Origin: Leisingera aquaemixtae
GTDB taxonomy: Bacteria; Pseudomonadota; Alphaproteobacteria; Rhodobacterales; Rhodobacteraceae
DNA: 64,000 bases
Assembly: GCF_019801145.1 (NCBI RefSeq)
Contig: NZ_JAHVJQ010000003.1
Location: forward strand, 527,404-591,403
Reading direction: 5' to 3'
A program made the translations under genes and the position numbers. Position 1 is the first letter of the stretch; every line of letters begins with the position of its first letter. The notes below the pieces were generated by a model. The model was not told the DNA's origin, made no database searches, and worked only from the letters and a program-made list of their open reading frames with translations. Of this stretch, positions 1 to 9,028 are shown in pieces.

Positions 1-100
1 CCGCTGAAATGTGCACAAACACATCCTTGCCGCCTTCATCGGGTTCAATAAACCCGTACCCTTTGGTGGTGTTGAACCACTTCACGGTGCCGCTTGGCAT
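1..100 (-). CDS. Cold-shock protein, N-terminal part only (cut by window edge)
   Basis: The reverse strand encodes the first 33 residues of a CspA-type cold-shock domain. The RNP1-like segment [20 protein letters not shown] is visible, which marks the single-stranded nucleic-acid binding face of these RNA chaperones. The start at position 100 is supported by an AGAAGGAG ribosome-binding site a few bases upstream. The rest of the gene lies outside the window, so the total length and any extra domain cannot be judged. Confidence 0.9.
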   Translation of the reverse strand, partial: MPSGTVKWFNTTKGYGFIEPDEGGKDVFVHISA

Positions 101-287
101 TTCCCGTGTCTCCTTCTACTTTGCACGTCGCCCCGGGGCGTCCCGGGGCATCCGGCCGTTCCCTGGCGGTTATGCGCAAGGCAGGGCCGGACAACCTTGA
201 GTTTTGCACGGGCTGACTGAAAATCAAGAGAAACCGGGGAATTCCACCATAAATTGTGCGAATTCTTCGCGGGGAGTAAGAAGGCAG

Positions 288-605
288 ATGAAAATCTACG
301 GGCTAAAAAATTGCGACACCTGCCGTAAGGCATTGAAACAGATGCCGGATTCCGTTCTGGTCGATATCCGCACGGATGGCATGCCAGAGGGGCTGCTGGA
401 GGCGGCCCATGCAAAATTCGGTGCCAAGCTGGTCAATACCCGCTCTACCACCTGGCGGGGTCTGAGCGAGGAGGAGCGCGGGGGCGAGCCGCTTGAACTG
501 CTGCGGGCGCATCCGGCGCTGATGAAGCGGCCGCTGATCGAGCGTGACGGGGAATTATTCCTGGGTTGGGATCAGAACACGAAGGAGGCCCTTGGCGGGG
601 CTTAA
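288..605 (+). CDS. ArsC/Spx (YffB-like) thioredoxin-fold protein
   Basis: The 105-residue protein begins MKIYGLKNCDTC and has the N-terminal thioredoxin-fold CxxC (C9, C12) and overall length of the ArsC/Spx/YffB family. Family members are glutathione- or thioredoxin-linked arsenate reductases or regulators. The YffB branch has no proven arsenate activity, so a specific reaction is not assigned. The start at 288 is preferred over an upstream in-frame TTG at 204 because a purine-rich GGGGAG...AAGG stretch precedes it and residue 1 then matches the family start. Confidence 0.85.
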   Translation: MKIYGLKNCDTCRKALKQMPDSVLVDIRTDGMPEGLLEAAHAKFGAKLVNTRSTTWRGLSEEERGGEPLELLRAHPALMKRPLIERDGELFLGWDQNTKEALGGA

Positions 606-647
606 GCCGCGGCTTATGTCAGTACCCTGGATTTTGGGAGAAAGTTA

Positions 648-1016
648 ATGCGCAACGCAGCCCTTGTTCTGGGGATCATCGCCGGCATTTTCGGCATGGT
701 GGTGGGCTTCTTCGGCTATGGCTATACCGCCGCGGTGGAGTATTTCGGCGAGGTCGAAGGGCTGGCCGAGCAGGTCGACAATGTCGACCAGTTGCGGCTT
801 CTGGCGGTTTTGTCGCCGCTTCTGGCAATAGCCGGCGGCGCCATGGCGCGGGCCAGGGCCTTGTGGGGCGGCATCCTGCTGCTGGGCTCGGCGGCTGGCA
901 TGTACGCGGGCTTTGGCCTCAACGTCTTTACCATTTTCCCCTTGAGCTTTGCCGCGGTGGGCGGACTGATGGCGCTGGCCGCGGGTCAGCCGGATGAGCC
1001 GAAGGCGCATTTCTGA
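648..1016 (+). CDS. Small four-helix membrane protein, unknown function
   Basis: The 122-residue protein has about four hydrophobic segments (roughly residues 4-26, 48-66, 69-88 and 93-113) and almost no soluble domain apart from an acidic loop near residues 31-46. A GGGAGAAAG ribosome-binding region precedes the ATG. It follows the ArsC-like gene by about 40 bases and a strong terminator lies just downstream, so the two genes may be cotranscribed. I do not recognise a named family; inner-membrane location is inferred from hydrophobicity. Confidence 0.75.
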   Translation: MRNAALVLGIIAGIFGMVVGFFGYGYTAAVEYFGEVEGLAEQVDNVDQLRLLAVLSPLLAIAGGAMARARALWGGILLLGSAAGMYAGFGLNVFTIFPLSFAAVGGLMALAAGQPDEPKAHF

Positions 1017-1036
1017 TCCGAACCGACCCGCATGAA

Positions 1037-1075
1037 AAAGGCGCCGCTGCCGGGGCAGGGCGCCTTTCCTTTTTG
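1037..1075 (+). terminator. Rho-independent terminator after the small membrane gene
   Basis: A 9-bp perfect stem (AAAGGCGCC pairing with GGCGCCTTT) surrounds a G+C-rich loop and is followed by a T-rich run. It could act in both directions, because the convergent DoxX gene ends at 1091. Confidence 0.8.
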
Positions 1076-1090
1076 CGGGAGCCGGCAGCG

Positions 1091-1654
1091 TCAGGCCAGG
1101 GCGGGCTCCATCCGGTTGCGCAGCAGAGCGTCCACCGACAGGGCGCCCGCGCCCTTGATCACCAGAACCGCCAGCAGGAAGATCCAGAACAGCCGCTGAT
1201 CCAGGATCACCGCGTCGGGGAAGCGGTCGAACAGCGCGCCGAGGGTTTTGTCATCGGTGGCACCGTGGCCGTAGATGTCGGTCAGCGACTGCACGACGAC
1301 AAAGCCGATCATGCCGAGCGAGGCGAGGCGGGTCAGAAGCCCGACCACGATCATCAGCGGCAGGATGAATTCGGCGTAGGTCCCGGCCAGCACCACCAGT
1401 TTCTGGAACAGGCCGAACTGGGACACGTCATAGCCTGCGGCCTCCAGCTGTTTCGGGAAGATCTGGCTGTAGGCGCCGATCGAGGGGCTGAAAAGGCCGA
1501 GGATGCCGTCGCCCAGCTTGGTCAGGCCGGAGTTCCAGAAATAGAGCAGCAGCGTCGAGGCGAAGATAAAGCGTGCCGCCAGCGGCAGCAGCCAGTTGCC
1601 GGCCCTTTCCACCTGGCGGAAAACGGCGTCGTGAATGGAGACAAGTGTGTGCAT
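1091..1654 (-). CDS. DoxX-family membrane protein of the bufferin operon
   Basis: The 187-residue protein has four predicted membrane helices (about residues 22-40, 83-107, 109-130 and 156-172), the size and layout of the DoxX family. It is the last gene of the run 3639 to 1091 and starts four bases downstream of the DUF2063 gene stop. DoxX genes regularly close operons encoding DUF2282 peptides, DUF692 enzymes and DUF2063 proteins. In that setting a redox or electron-delivery role in the membrane has been proposed. The specific partner is not visible from sequence. Confidence 0.87.
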   Translation of the reverse strand: MHTLVSIHDAVFRQVERAGNWLLPLAARFIFASTLLLYFWNSGLTKLGDGILGLFSPSIGAYSQIFPKQLEAAGYDVSQFGLFQKLVVLAGTYAEFILPLMIVVGLLTRLASLGMIGFVVVQSLTDIYGHGATDDKTLGALFDRFPDAVILDQRLFWIFLLAVLVIKGAGALSVDALLRNRMEPALA

Positions 1655-1658
1655 GGGT

Positions 1659-2414
1659 TTACCCTTTGCTTTCCAATCCGGTTATTGCGCCGCCCTGCAG
1701 GATCAGGGCCAGCGTGGCACCCAGGTCAAAGGCTGAGTTTTCGGCGGCGGCCTGTTCCAAGGCCTCGCCAATGGAGGCGCCCCCCCTCAGAGCGCGGATC
1801 CAGATTGCGCCCGCGGGGGGCAGGACCTGGGGAATGGGGTCGAAATCGGGGCGGGTGATCAGCACGTCCTGGGCCTGCGCTTCTGGCTTGGGCGCGCCGT
1901 CTTCGGTGTTGTAGCGCCAGATGGCGTGAATGGGCCAGGACGAGCGCAGCACCTGCACCGCGGGCGCCAGCGCCAGTCGGGTGTTCATCAGCTGGTCCGG
2001 CGTCAGCGCGCCGAGCGTCTCGGGCGCGATGGGTTCCGCATCTGCAGCGTGGTAGGCGCGGCGCAGCGCCAGCTCCAGCCGGGCGACATCGCCGAGGTAG
2101 CCCAGATGCCTGAGCTGCTCCATGCCCTCCAGGAAGGCCGGGAAGTGCGCGCCGTAGAACATCATCAGGGGCGACGACGGCGGGTGCCGGCGCAGGTAGA
2201 TGCCCGCAAGCCCGTCCATGTTCTGCTTGCCCAAAAGCTTGGCGATCACCGGAAAGGCGCTGTGCATCGCCTCGGTCAGGGACACGGCGACATTGTTGCG
2301 GTAGACGCTGAAGCGGCGCCCGGCAGGCTGGGCCAGGTGATCCACCAGACCCTCCGGCACCTGCTGGCCCGCATCCATCATGGCGCGGGTGAATTCTGCC
2401 TGGGTCACGCTCAT
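1659..2414 (-). CDS. bufC: DUF2063 partner protein of the MNIO enzyme (BufC/HvfC-like)
   Basis: This 251-residue protein has the DUF2063 N-terminal hallmark RRFSVYRNNVAVSLTEAM followed by FPVIAKLLG. In characterised bufferin and HvfA systems this family binds the precursor peptide and forms a complex with the DUF692 enzyme that modifies its cysteines. The ATG at 2414 overlaps the stop of the DUF692 gene by four bases (ATGA), a sign of translational coupling and equal dosage. A longer in-frame start at 2495 lies inside the upstream gene and is rejected. Confidence 0.9.
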   Translation of the reverse strand: MSVTQAEFTRAMMDAGQQVPEGLVDHLAQPAGRRFSVYRNNVAVSLTEAMHSAFPVIAKLLGKQNMDGLAGIYLRRHPPSSPLMMFYGAHFPAFLEGMEQLRHLGYLGDVARLELALRRAYHAADAEPIAPETLGALTPDQLMNTRLALAPAVQVLRSSWPIHAIWRYNTEDGAPKPEAQAQDVLITRPDFDPIPQVLPPAGAIWIRALRGGASIGEALEQAAAENSAFDLGATLALILQGGAITGLESKG

Positions 2415-3265
2415 GCCGGGACGCGCTCCAGCGCGGTTGCGGCGCGGGCGGCCTCGGCTTCCAGCACAGGCCAGTCCGGCACGTCGTTGTCCCATTCGAT
2501 CAGCACCGGTTTGGGGCCGGATTTGGCAAGCGTATAATCCAGCAGCGCCCAGACCGGGTCCACCACCTCGCGCCCGTGGCTGTCGATCAGCAGCGGGCGG
2601 CCGTGGTCGTCCTCGTCCTCGTCATGGCCGCCGAGGTGGATTTCACCGACCTTGTCCAGCGCGAAGGCGTCGATGTAGCCCTGCGGCGAGAAATCGAGGT
2701 TGGTGGCAGAGACAAAGACGTTGTTCACGTCCAGAAGCAGCCCGCAGCCGGTGCGGCGGGAGATTTCGGCAAGGAACTCGGGCTCGGACCAGGTGCTCTC
2801 GACAAAGGCGAGGTAGCTGGAGGGGTTTTCCAGCAGCATCCGGCGCCCGATGGTGTCCTGCAATTGGTTGATGTGGCTGCAGATCCGCTGCAGGCTGGCA
2901 TCCGTGTAGGGCAGCGGCAGCAGGTCGTTATAGAAGTGGCTGTCGTGGGTGGACCAGGCCAGATGTTCGGAGAAGCTTGCCGGGTTCAGCCAGCCCACCA
3001 GATGCTTGAGCCGGGCCAGGTGGTCTGCGTCCAGCGGCCCTTCGCCGCCGATCGAGAGGCCGACGCCATGCACCGACATGGCAAAGCGTTCGGACAGGTG
3101 GCGCAGTTGCGCGATCGGTCGGCCGCCGTCGCCCATGTAGTTCTCAGCGTGGATTTCCAGCCATTTGACAGAACCCGGGTCCGCAGTGATCTGGGCGAAA
3201 TGCTGCGGCTTGTAACCGACGCCGGGGGCGGCGGGCAGTCTGTCATGTGCAGCAGTGTCAAGCAT
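2411..3265 (-). CDS. bufB: DUF692 multinuclear non-haem iron oxidative (MNIO) enzyme, BufB/HvfB-like
   Basis: The 284-residue protein is a full-length DUF692 TIM-barrel enzyme. Conserved metal-ligand segments are present in order: EIHAENY, HGVGLSIGG, SEHLAWS, LLENPSSY, LLDVNNVFVS, EIHLGGHDE and LIEWDNDVP. Family members use two or three iron ions and oxygen to rewrite cysteine residues of a ribosomal peptide, giving oxazolone-thioamide or thiooxazole groups that bind copper. The likely substrate is the DUF2282 peptide encoded 68 bases upstream. The gene is coupled to the DUF2063 partner by a four-base overlap. Confidence 0.93.
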   Translation of the reverse strand: MLDTAAHDRLPAAPGVGYKPQHFAQITADPGSVKWLEIHAENYMGDGGRPIAQLRHLSERFAMSVHGVGLSIGGEGPLDADHLARLKHLVGWLNPASFSEHLAWSTHDSHFYNDLLPLPYTDASLQRICSHINQLQDTIGRRMLLENPSSYLAFVESTWSEPEFLAEISRRTGCGLLLDVNNVFVSATNLDFSPQGYIDAFALDKVGEIHLGGHDEDEDDHGRPLLIDSHGREVVDPVWALLDYTLAKSGPKPVLIEWDNDVPDWPVLEAEAARAATALERVPA

Positions 3266-3288
3266 GGCTGGTCCTGAAGTCCGGGTGC

Positions 3289-3317
3289 AAAAAGGGCGGG
3301 AATTGACGCTCCCGCCC
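3289..3317 (-). terminator. Terminator-like hairpin between precursor and enzyme genes
   Basis: Read on the minus strand, an 8-bp perfect stem (GGGCGGGA with TCCCGCCC) is followed directly by TTTTT. It sits in the 68-base gap between the DUF2282 gene and the DUF692 gene, so it is expected to stop part of the transcription and leave more precursor than enzyme mRNA. Confidence 0.7.
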
Positions 3318-3333
3318 CGGAATTAAGCCGTGC

Positions 3334-3639
3334 TTATGCCGGCAGGTCGCGTTCCAGCGGCTCCAGCGAGCCCTTGCGCTCAGTGCCGTCGGCCATTGCG
3401 GGCAGGTCCATGCCTTCGCAGGTGCCTGCATCCACCAGGGTCCAGGCGTTGCCCTGATAATCGACGGTCGAGGTGCCTGCGCAGGTGGTGCCGGGGCCGG
3501 CGGCGCAATCGTTCTGGCCGGCCAGCGACACGCCGTAGCATTTTTCCTTGGTGGCGGCAGCGGCAGGGATGGTCGATGCTGCGGTCAGAGCGGCGGCAAC
3601 AGCGCTGGCAACGGCCAGGGATTTTGCGGTGGTCGACAT
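3334..3639 (-). CDS. bufA: DUF2282 bufferin-type RiPP precursor (BufA/HvfA-like)
   Basis: The 101-residue protein begins with a Sec-type signal peptide (hydrophobic stretch about residues 8-28, cleavage likely after AAAA). The DUF2282 core follows: [20 protein letters not shown], then [13 protein letters not shown] and GTCEGM, with four cysteines. In characterised bufferins these cysteines are modified by the DUF692/DUF2063 pair and the exported peptide binds copper. The acidic tail after GTCEGM has no cysteine. A GAAAGGA site precedes the ATG. It is first in the operon and is followed by a terminator-like hairpin. Confidence 0.9.
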   Translation of the reverse strand: MSTTAKSLAVASAVAAALTAASTIPAAAATKEKCYGVSLAGQNDCAAGPGTTCAGTSTVDYQGNAWTLVDAGTCEGMDLPAMADGTERKGSLEPLERDLPA

Positions 3640-3806
3640 CTCGTGAATTCCTTTCGGTTTAACATGCGGTGTCGTGTTGACAGGAAAACACTAACCTGAG
3701 GTTTTCCGGAAATTAAGTCACGAGGCCGTGTCTCACGTCTGCGTCAGGCTGTGTGAGAGCGGAACACCGCGCAAATGGCTGAAATGCCGTGGTTTTATCA
3801 ACCGTT

Positions 3807-3835
3807 GAAACAAAACGGCCCCCGTTTGGGGGCCG
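3807..3835 (-). terminator. Rho-independent terminator of thrS
   Basis: On the minus strand CGGCCCCC pairs with GGGGGCCG over a 4-base AAAC loop and is followed by TTTTGTTT. It lies about 25 bases after the thrS stop codon. Confidence 0.85.
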
Positions 3836-3860
3836 CTGATGCTGTATTGCAGGGGAAATG

Positions 3861-5807
3861 TTACAGAAGGTCCGGCGGGGTGGCTTCCGCCGCCAGCGCC
3901 TTTGTAACATTTTCGAGGCTTTCCACCTTGGTCTGCTTCTCGCCTAGGCGGCGGACGGAAACGGTGCGCTCCTCCACCTCGCGGTGGCCGACAGCAAGAA
4001 TGACCGGCACCTTGCCCACCGAATGCTCGCGGACCTTGTAGTTGATCTTCTCGTTGCGGATGTCGGCCTCGGCGCGCACGCCGGCCTTTTTCAGCTCGGC
4101 GACGACCTCCTGCACATAGTCGTCGGCCTCCGAGGTGATCGAGGCGACCACCACCTGGCGCGGCGCCAGCCAGAACGGCAGCTTGCCTGCGTGTTCTTCG
4201 ATCAGGATGCCGATGAAACGCTCGAAGCTGCCGAGGGTGGCGCGGTGCAGCATGACCGGGCGGTGCTTGGCGCCGTCAGCGCCGATGTAGGTGGCGTCCA
4301 GGCGTTCCGGCAGAACGAAGTCCACTTGATGGGTGCCGCACTGCCAGTCGCGGCCGATGGCATCGGTCAGCACGAACTCCAGCTTGGGTCCGTAGAAGGC
4401 GCCTTCGCCCGGGTTCAGTTCCGGCTCGATGCCAGCAGCGCGGGTGGCGGACAGCAGCGCGGCCTCGGCCTTGTCCCAGACTTCATCCGAGCCGGCGCGG
4501 GTGTCCGGGCGGTCGGAGAATTTGACGGAGAACTTCTCGAAACCCAAGTCCTTGTAGATGGTCGACAGGAAGTCGATGAAGGTGGCGGTCTCGGACTCGA
4601 TCTGATCTTCCGAGCAGAAGATATGCGCGTCGTCCTGGGTGAAGCCGCGCACCCGCATGATGCCGTGCAGCGCGCCCGAGGGCTCGTAGCGGTTGCAGGA
4701 GCCGAATTCGGCCATGCGCAGCGGCAGGTCGCGGTAGGACTTCAGGCCCTGCTTGAAGATCTCCACGTGGCAGGGGCAGTTCATCGGCTTCAGTGCGTTC
4801 ACCGCCTTTTCGCGGGCGTGCTCCTCGTCGACTTCGACGATGAACATGTTCTCCTGGTATTTGTCCCAGTGGCCCGAGCGTTCCCACAGCTTGCGGTCCA
4901 CCACTTGCGGGGTGTTCACCTCGACATAGCCGCCGCGACGCTGCTGGCGGCGCATGTAGTCCTGCAGCTGGGTGTAGACGGTCCAGCCGTTCGGGTGCCA
5001 GAAGATCTGGCCCGGCGCCTCTTCCTGCATGTGGAACAGGTCCATCTCGCGGCCCAGCTTGCGGTGGTCGCGCTTGGCGGCCTCTTCCAGCATGGTGAGA
5101 TGCGCCTTCAGCTTCTCCTTGCCGGTGAAGGCAACGCCGTAGATCCGCTGCAGCATCGCGCGGGAGCTGTCGCCGCGCCAGTAGGCGCCTGCGATGCTCA
5201 TCAGCTTGAATGCATCGCCCGGCAGCTGGCCGGTGTGCTGCAGGTGCGGACCGCGGCAGAGGTCCTGCCAGTCGCCGTGCCAGTACATCCTGAGCGGCTC
5301 ATCGCCCGGGATGCTCTCGATCAGCTCGACCTTATAAGGCTCGTTGTTGTCGGTGTAATGCTGGATCGCGCGGTTGCGTTCCCACACCTCGGTCCGGACC
5401 TCATCACGCTTGTTGATGATTTCCTTCATCTTTTTCTCGATGGCACCGAGGTCTTCGGGGGTGAAGGGCTCCGCGCGGTCGAAGTCGTAGTACCAGCCGT
5501 TTTCGATCACCGGGCCGATGGTGACCTTGGTGTCGGGCCAGATTTCCTGCACCGCGCGCGCCATGACGTGGGCCAGGTCGTGGCGGATCAGCTCGTTGGC
5601 CTGGACCTCATCCTTCATGGTGTGGATGGCGATGGTGGCGTCGCCTTCGATCGGCCACTGCAGGTCCCAGTGCTGATCATTGACGGTGGCGGAGATGGCC
5701 TTTTTGGCCAGCGAAGTGGAAATGCTGGATGCCACCTGCGCAGGGGTCACGCCTGCGTCGTAGGATCGTGCATTGCCATCGGGGAAGGTGAGAGAGATTT
5801 GGGCCAT
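3861..5807 (-). CDS. thrS: Threonine--tRNA ligase
   Basis: This 648-residue class II synthetase has the full bacterial ThrRS layout. A TGS domain covers about residues 1-62. The editing domain has HDLAH at 76-80 and C184/H188. In the catalytic core C344 (MNCPCH) and H395 (DDAHIFC) are zinc ligands; motif 2 is near 365-390 and motif 3 is [11 protein letters not shown]. An anticodon-binding domain forms the C-terminus. The start at 5807 follows a GAGGAG ribosome-binding site and gives the usual [11 protein letters not shown] start. The reading frame stays open upstream to 6677, but that part is not protein-like. No T-box leader was seen. Confidence 0.98.
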   Translation of the reverse strand: MAQISLTFPDGNARSYDAGVTPAQVASSISTSLAKKAISATVNDQHWDLQWPIEGDATIAIHTMKDEVQANELIRHDLAHVMARAVQEIWPDTKVTIGPVIENGWYYDFDRAEPFTPEDLGAIEKKMKEIINKRDEVRTEVWERNRAIQHYTDNNEPYKVELIESIPGDEPLRMYWHGDWQDLCRGPHLQHTGQLPGDAFKLMSIAGAYWRGDSSRAMLQRIYGVAFTGKEKLKAHLTMLEEAAKRDHRKLGREMDLFHMQEEAPGQIFWHPNGWTVYTQLQDYMRRQQRRGGYVEVNTPQVVDRKLWERSGHWDKYQENMFIVEVDEEHAREKAVNALKPMNCPCHVEIFKQGLKSYRDLPLRMAEFGSCNRYEPSGALHGIMRVRGFTQDDAHIFCSEDQIESETATFIDFLSTIYKDLGFEKFSVKFSDRPDTRAGSDEVWDKAEAALLSATRAAGIEPELNPGEGAFYGPKLEFVLTDAIGRDWQCGTHQVDFVLPERLDATYIGADGAKHRPVMLHRATLGSFERFIGILIEEHAGKLPFWLAPRQVVVASITSEADDYVQEVVAELKKAGVRAEADIRNEKINYKVREHSVGKVPVILAVGHREVEERTVSVRRLGEKQTKVESLENVTKALAAEATPPDLL

Positions 5808-6087
5808 TGGCTGGCTGCTCCTCGTCGGTTTGGCGCCCACAGAACGCCCGGTTGCGGGTATGTGTTTGGTCCGCGCGTTTTGCGGCCAATGCGGGGACAA
5901 GTCAAGGCGGCTTTGCATGTGGTTGTAATTGCGCCGGAAAATCCAGTTGTGTGCCTGTGCATGCGATTGCACATATGTGTATACCGGTAAGTATTTGAAA
6001 AATAACAAAAAAATATCTTGCCATGCGCGGCGGGCCGGGGCAGGGTGGCCGAAATCAGTAACCCAAGGACATACCAGGAGTGTTCCG

Positions 6088-6336
6088 ATGACCCGCCCGA
6101 ACCCGAACTTTGACCTGACGGTTGAAGATGTGGATCTGATTGAAACAGCGCTGTGCCAGTCCCAGGAGATCCTGTCGCAGCGCCGTCTGTCATATGAGCA
6201 TTGCGCGCATATCGAAGGCGGAGCGAGCGTGGAGAAGGCGGTACAGACCGGGGAGGTCCTGGGCAAGATCAAGAACCTTCTGGGCCGCTTGCAGATGCAG
6301 AAGGCCGGCGGCGGTCCGGTGGCGGGCCTGTCCTGA
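6088..6336 (+). CDS. Small conserved-looking protein, unknown function
   Basis: The 82-residue protein is soluble, with an acidic N-terminal half and a basic C-terminal end ([13 protein letters not shown]). It is probably helical. The ATG has a good CAGGAG site nine bases upstream. I do not recognise the family. It is transcribed divergently from thrS across a 280-base gap that contains an A+T-rich stretch (about 5985-6020) suited to promoters. I saw no other structure in that gap. Confidence 0.65.
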   Translation: MTRPNPNFDLTVEDVDLIETALCQSQEILSQRRLSYEHCAHIEGGASVEKAVQTGEVLGKIKNLLGRLQMQKAGGGPVAGLS

Positions 6337-6412
6337 CCCTTCTGCAACAGGGCGAGGGGCCGGCCCCTCGCGCTCCCCGGGATATTTCCGGCCAGATGAA
6401 AAGGATCCCGGA

Positions 6413-7417
6413 CTACTGGGCTGGTGACGGCACGCCTTCGCGGATCATTGCGGAGTAGTCGGGGCTGACGCCATGCGCTTGTGCGATCGGGGTGATGCTG
6501 CCAAGCGCGCGCAGATCCTCGACGCTGCGGTTCTGGTCCAGCACGCCCTGTTCCCAGGCGTATTCCGGCAGGTAGCCGTTGGCCAAAACCCGCCAGTCGA
6601 GCGGCACCTGATCCGCGATCGCGCGGACCAGGGTCATCACCACGGTGGTGCAGTTGGTGGTCAGCGAGTTGTACCACTCGGGCCGGGCGGCAAGGCTGTT
6701 GGCGGTGTCGACATATTTCAGCAGCAGCGCCCGGCCGGTGTCCGGGCTGACGCCAATGCGGAACAGCTGCACGTCCTCGCCGCGGGCATTGGTGCGGGTG
6801 CCCACCAGATCGCGCTCGTCGGCGGCGATCAGCACCAGGGTGTTGGACTTGAACAGGTCGGCAATGGGGGAAAAGCCGCCGCCGGCCTGGCGCCGCACCT
6901 CGACAGACCAGGCGATGTGCTCGCCGCCTTCAAAGCCGAAGCTGACGATCATATGCGCCATCTGCGGCCCGGCCCAGTAGGACATGAACAGGTCGGTGGT
7001 TTCGAGCTTGCTCAGGTCGTAGCTGCGGGTCTCCCAGTTCTCAGTAAAGTCTTCCGGCGTTTCCCAGGCGAAATTGCGCACATCCGTCAGGGTGAGGATG
7101 TCGCCCTCGATCTTGCCGGTGACCTGGCGGGCCACATCCGGCGACCAGTTGCCGTCCGCCGGCGGGGTAAGGGTGGACCACCACAAGGTCACTGCGGCGA
7201 GCGCCAGGGTGAAGGTGGTGAGCGCGCGCAGGACCCGGCGGCGGAACAGGCCGGCGGTGACTGCCAGTCCAAGGAGGGCAAAGCCGCCGGCCAGCGCGCC
7301 GCGCCCCAGCGTCTCGAACGGCAGGCGGTACCAAAGCGCCAGCACGGCCCAGAGCGTCGCCAGTGCCACCGCGAAAATGGCAGCGCCGGTAATAATGCCC
7401 TTGATGAGTTTGAACAT
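6413..7417 (-). CDS. DUF4105 (Lnb N-terminal type) membrane-anchored periplasmic protein
   Basis: The 334-residue protein starts with three hydrophobic segments (about residues 6-30, 42-60 and 67-84). A periplasmic DUF4105 domain follows, containing [19 protein letters not shown], the histidine segment [10 protein letters not shown] and the cysteine segment LTTNCTTVV. The His/Cys pair suggests a papain-like fold hydrolase, but no substrate is known for this branch. The start at 7417 is chosen because the first transmembrane segment begins there and GAAGGACC precedes it. Earlier in-frame starts add non-conserved residues. Confidence 0.82.
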   Translation of the reverse strand: MFKLIKGIITGAAIFAVALATLWAVLALWYRLPFETLGRGALAGGFALLGLAVTAGLFRRRVLRALTTFTLALAAVTLWWSTLTPPADGNWSPDVARQVTGKIEGDILTLTDVRNFAWETPEDFTENWETRSYDLSKLETTDLFMSYWAGPQMAHMIVSFGFEGGEHIAWSVEVRRQAGGGFSPIADLFKSNTLVLIAADERDLVGTRTNARGEDVQLFRIGVSPDTGRALLLKYVDTANSLAARPEWYNSLTTNCTTVVMTLVRAIADQVPLDWRVLANGYLPEYAWEQGVLDQNRSVEDLRALGSITPIAQAHGVSPDYSAMIREGVPSPAQ

Positions 7418-7550
7418 GCCCCGCGGTCCTTCAAAAAATTTTCGCGGACCATAAGGAAGCCGGCGGGGGAGTTGCAAGCCGGGAGTGCTGCCGCTTGCGG
7501 GGCGGGCGAAGCCATGCCACATCTTGGTAAAAAGACAGGAGACCAACAAC

Positions 7551-8300
7551 ATGCCAGCCGCATCTTACCTCGACACTGCCCAGGGCCGCCGGATTGCCTA
7601 TCACAAGAGCGAGGGGCAGGGGCCGTGCGTGGTGTTCCTGGGCGGGCTGAAGTCCGACATGGAGGGCACCAAGGCCGTGCATCTGGAGGCCTGGGCCAAG
7701 GCGCGCGGGCTGGCGTTCCTGCGGTTCGACTATTCCGGCCACGGCGAAAGCTCCGGCACCTTCGAGGAGGGCTGCATCGGCGACTGGCATGAGGACACGC
7801 TGGAGGCGGTGGCGCATCTGACCGGCGGCGAGATCGTGCCGGTTGGCTCCTCCATGGGCGGCTGGCAGGCGCTGCTGCTGGCGCGGGAGATGCCGGAGCG
7901 GATCAAGGGCATGGTGACCATCGCAGCGGCGCCGGATTTCACCGAGGACGGCTATTGGGCCAATTTCTCGGATGCGCAGAAGGCGCAGTTGGACTCGCAG
8001 GGCTATGTGGAACTGCCGAGCGACTACATGGAGCCCTATCATATCTCCAAGCGGATGATCGAGGACGGGCGCAAGCATCTGGTGCTGCGTTCGCCGCTGT
8101 TCCTGCCGTTCAAGACGCGCTGCCTGCAGGGGACTGCGGATACCGCGGTCTCTACGGAAACTGCGCTGCGGCTGATGGATCATGCGACTTGCCCGGACAT
8201 GCGGCTCACTCTGGTGAAGGATGCCGACCACCGGTTCTCGGACGAGGCCTGCCTGAAGATGATCGAAGACGCGGTGCTGGAAGTGCTGGGCGGCGCCTGA
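7551..8300 (+). CDS. Alpha/beta hydrolase
   Basis: The 249-residue protein has the alpha/beta-hydrolase nucleophile elbow GSSMGG (S101) and an oxyanion-side VVFLGGLKSDM. A late DADHRFS supplies the likely catalytic histidine and QGTADTAV the region of the acid. It resembles the bacterial serine hydrolases related to ABHD10 thioesterases. The start is set by an ACAGGAG site before ATG 7551. It is divergent from the DUF4105 gene and followed after 180 bases by a VOC gene. The substrate is not known. Confidence 0.87.
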   Translation: MPAASYLDTAQGRRIAYHKSEGQGPCVVFLGGLKSDMEGTKAVHLEAWAKARGLAFLRFDYSGHGESSGTFEEGCIGDWHEDTLEAVAHLTGGEIVPVGSSMGGWQALLLAREMPERIKGMVTIAAAPDFTEDGYWANFSDAQKAQLDSQGYVELPSDYMEPYHISKRMIEDGRKHLVLRSPLFLPFKTRCLQGTADTAVSTETALRLMDHATCPDMRLTLVKDADHRFSDEACLKMIEDAVLEVLGGA

Positions 8301-8481
8301 GGGCGGCGGGGCAGTGATGATATGCCCGCAGGCTGCCGGGCGTTGGCTTTTATTCTTGTTCACGTATTGTTCCGCACCGGCCCGGCCGGTAGAAATATGC
8401 GGCCGCCGGATGTGCTCGGGAATAGCCGGGGCCATGCGGCCGGCTGGAAGCATATGGATATTTGAATGAGGAATTTCGGCA

Positions 8482-8907
8482 ATGGAACAGAGAGTAAGCC
8501 TGATCACGCTTGGGGTGCCGGATATGGACCGGGCCGCGGCCTTCTATGAGGCGTTGGGATGGAAGCGGGCGGAGAGCCCGGACGGGGTTATTGCTTTTGA
8601 CCTGATTTCGCAGACGCTGGGGCTGTATCCGCTGGCGGCGCTGGCTGCTGAGATCGGGCTGGAGGAGCAGGAGCTGGGCACCGGTGCGATGACGCTGAGC
8701 CACAACACCCGAGGAAAGGAAGAGGTGGCGCAGTTGCTGGCGGCAGCGGAGGCCGCCGGGGCGGTGATCCTGAAGCCTGCGCAGGATGTGTTCTGGGGCG
8801 GCCACCACGGCTATTTCCGCAGCCCGGACGGGCATGTGTGGGAGATCGCCTTCAACCCGTTCTCGCCGCTGGCAGAGGATGGCGCGTTCCGCTGGAACGG
8901 CTACTGA
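8482..8907 (+). CDS. VOC (glyoxalase/bleomycin-resistance fold) family protein
   Basis: The 141-residue protein consists of one pair of beta-alpha-beta-beta-beta repeats typical of the vicinal oxygen chelate family. It opens with SLITLGVPDMDRAAAFYEAL and closes with FRSPDGHVWEIAFNP, where the glutamate is a common metal ligand. Family members bind a metal and act as glyoxalases, dioxygenases or resistance proteins. The substrate cannot be told from this sequence. A TGAGGAA site precedes the ATG. Confidence 0.85.
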   Translation: MEQRVSLITLGVPDMDRAAAFYEALGWKRAESPDGVIAFDLISQTLGLYPLAALAAEIGLEEQELGTGAMTLSHNTRGKEEVAQLLAAAEAAGAVILKPAQDVFWGGHHGYFRSPDGHVWEIAFNPFSPLAEDGAFRWNGY

Positions 8908-9028
8908 GCGTGGCGCGGCGGCGGCAGCTTTCCTGTAAATTGGCGTTGCAGGCCGGTTTTTCTTGATCCGCGGATTTGCCGCCCGCACAGTTGAGGCACG
9001 GGTGGGAGGCAAACCGCGAGGGCAGGAC

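Noticed and set aside
3984..5990. Long open frame antisense to thrS (668 codons)
   Set aside because: It is a shadow frame caused by high G+C at third positions; its residues show no domain and the sense gene is certain. The same applies to antisense frames over the GS-like genes, the ABC block, valS and putA.
5808..6087. Possible T-box or other leader before thrS
   Set aside because: No T-box sequence or terminator/antiterminator pair was seen, and T-boxes are not expected in alphaproteobacteria.
5808..6677. The thrS reading frame stays open for 290 codons upstream of the start
   Set aside because: The extra part has no ThrRS homology, runs through divergent genes, and the start at 5807 has a clear ribosome-binding site and the family N-terminus.
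8301..8481. Weak hairpin after the first alpha/beta hydrolase gene (GCCCG...CGGGC then GGCTTTT)
   Set aside because: The stem is only five base pairs and the T-run is offset, so it is not reported as a terminator.
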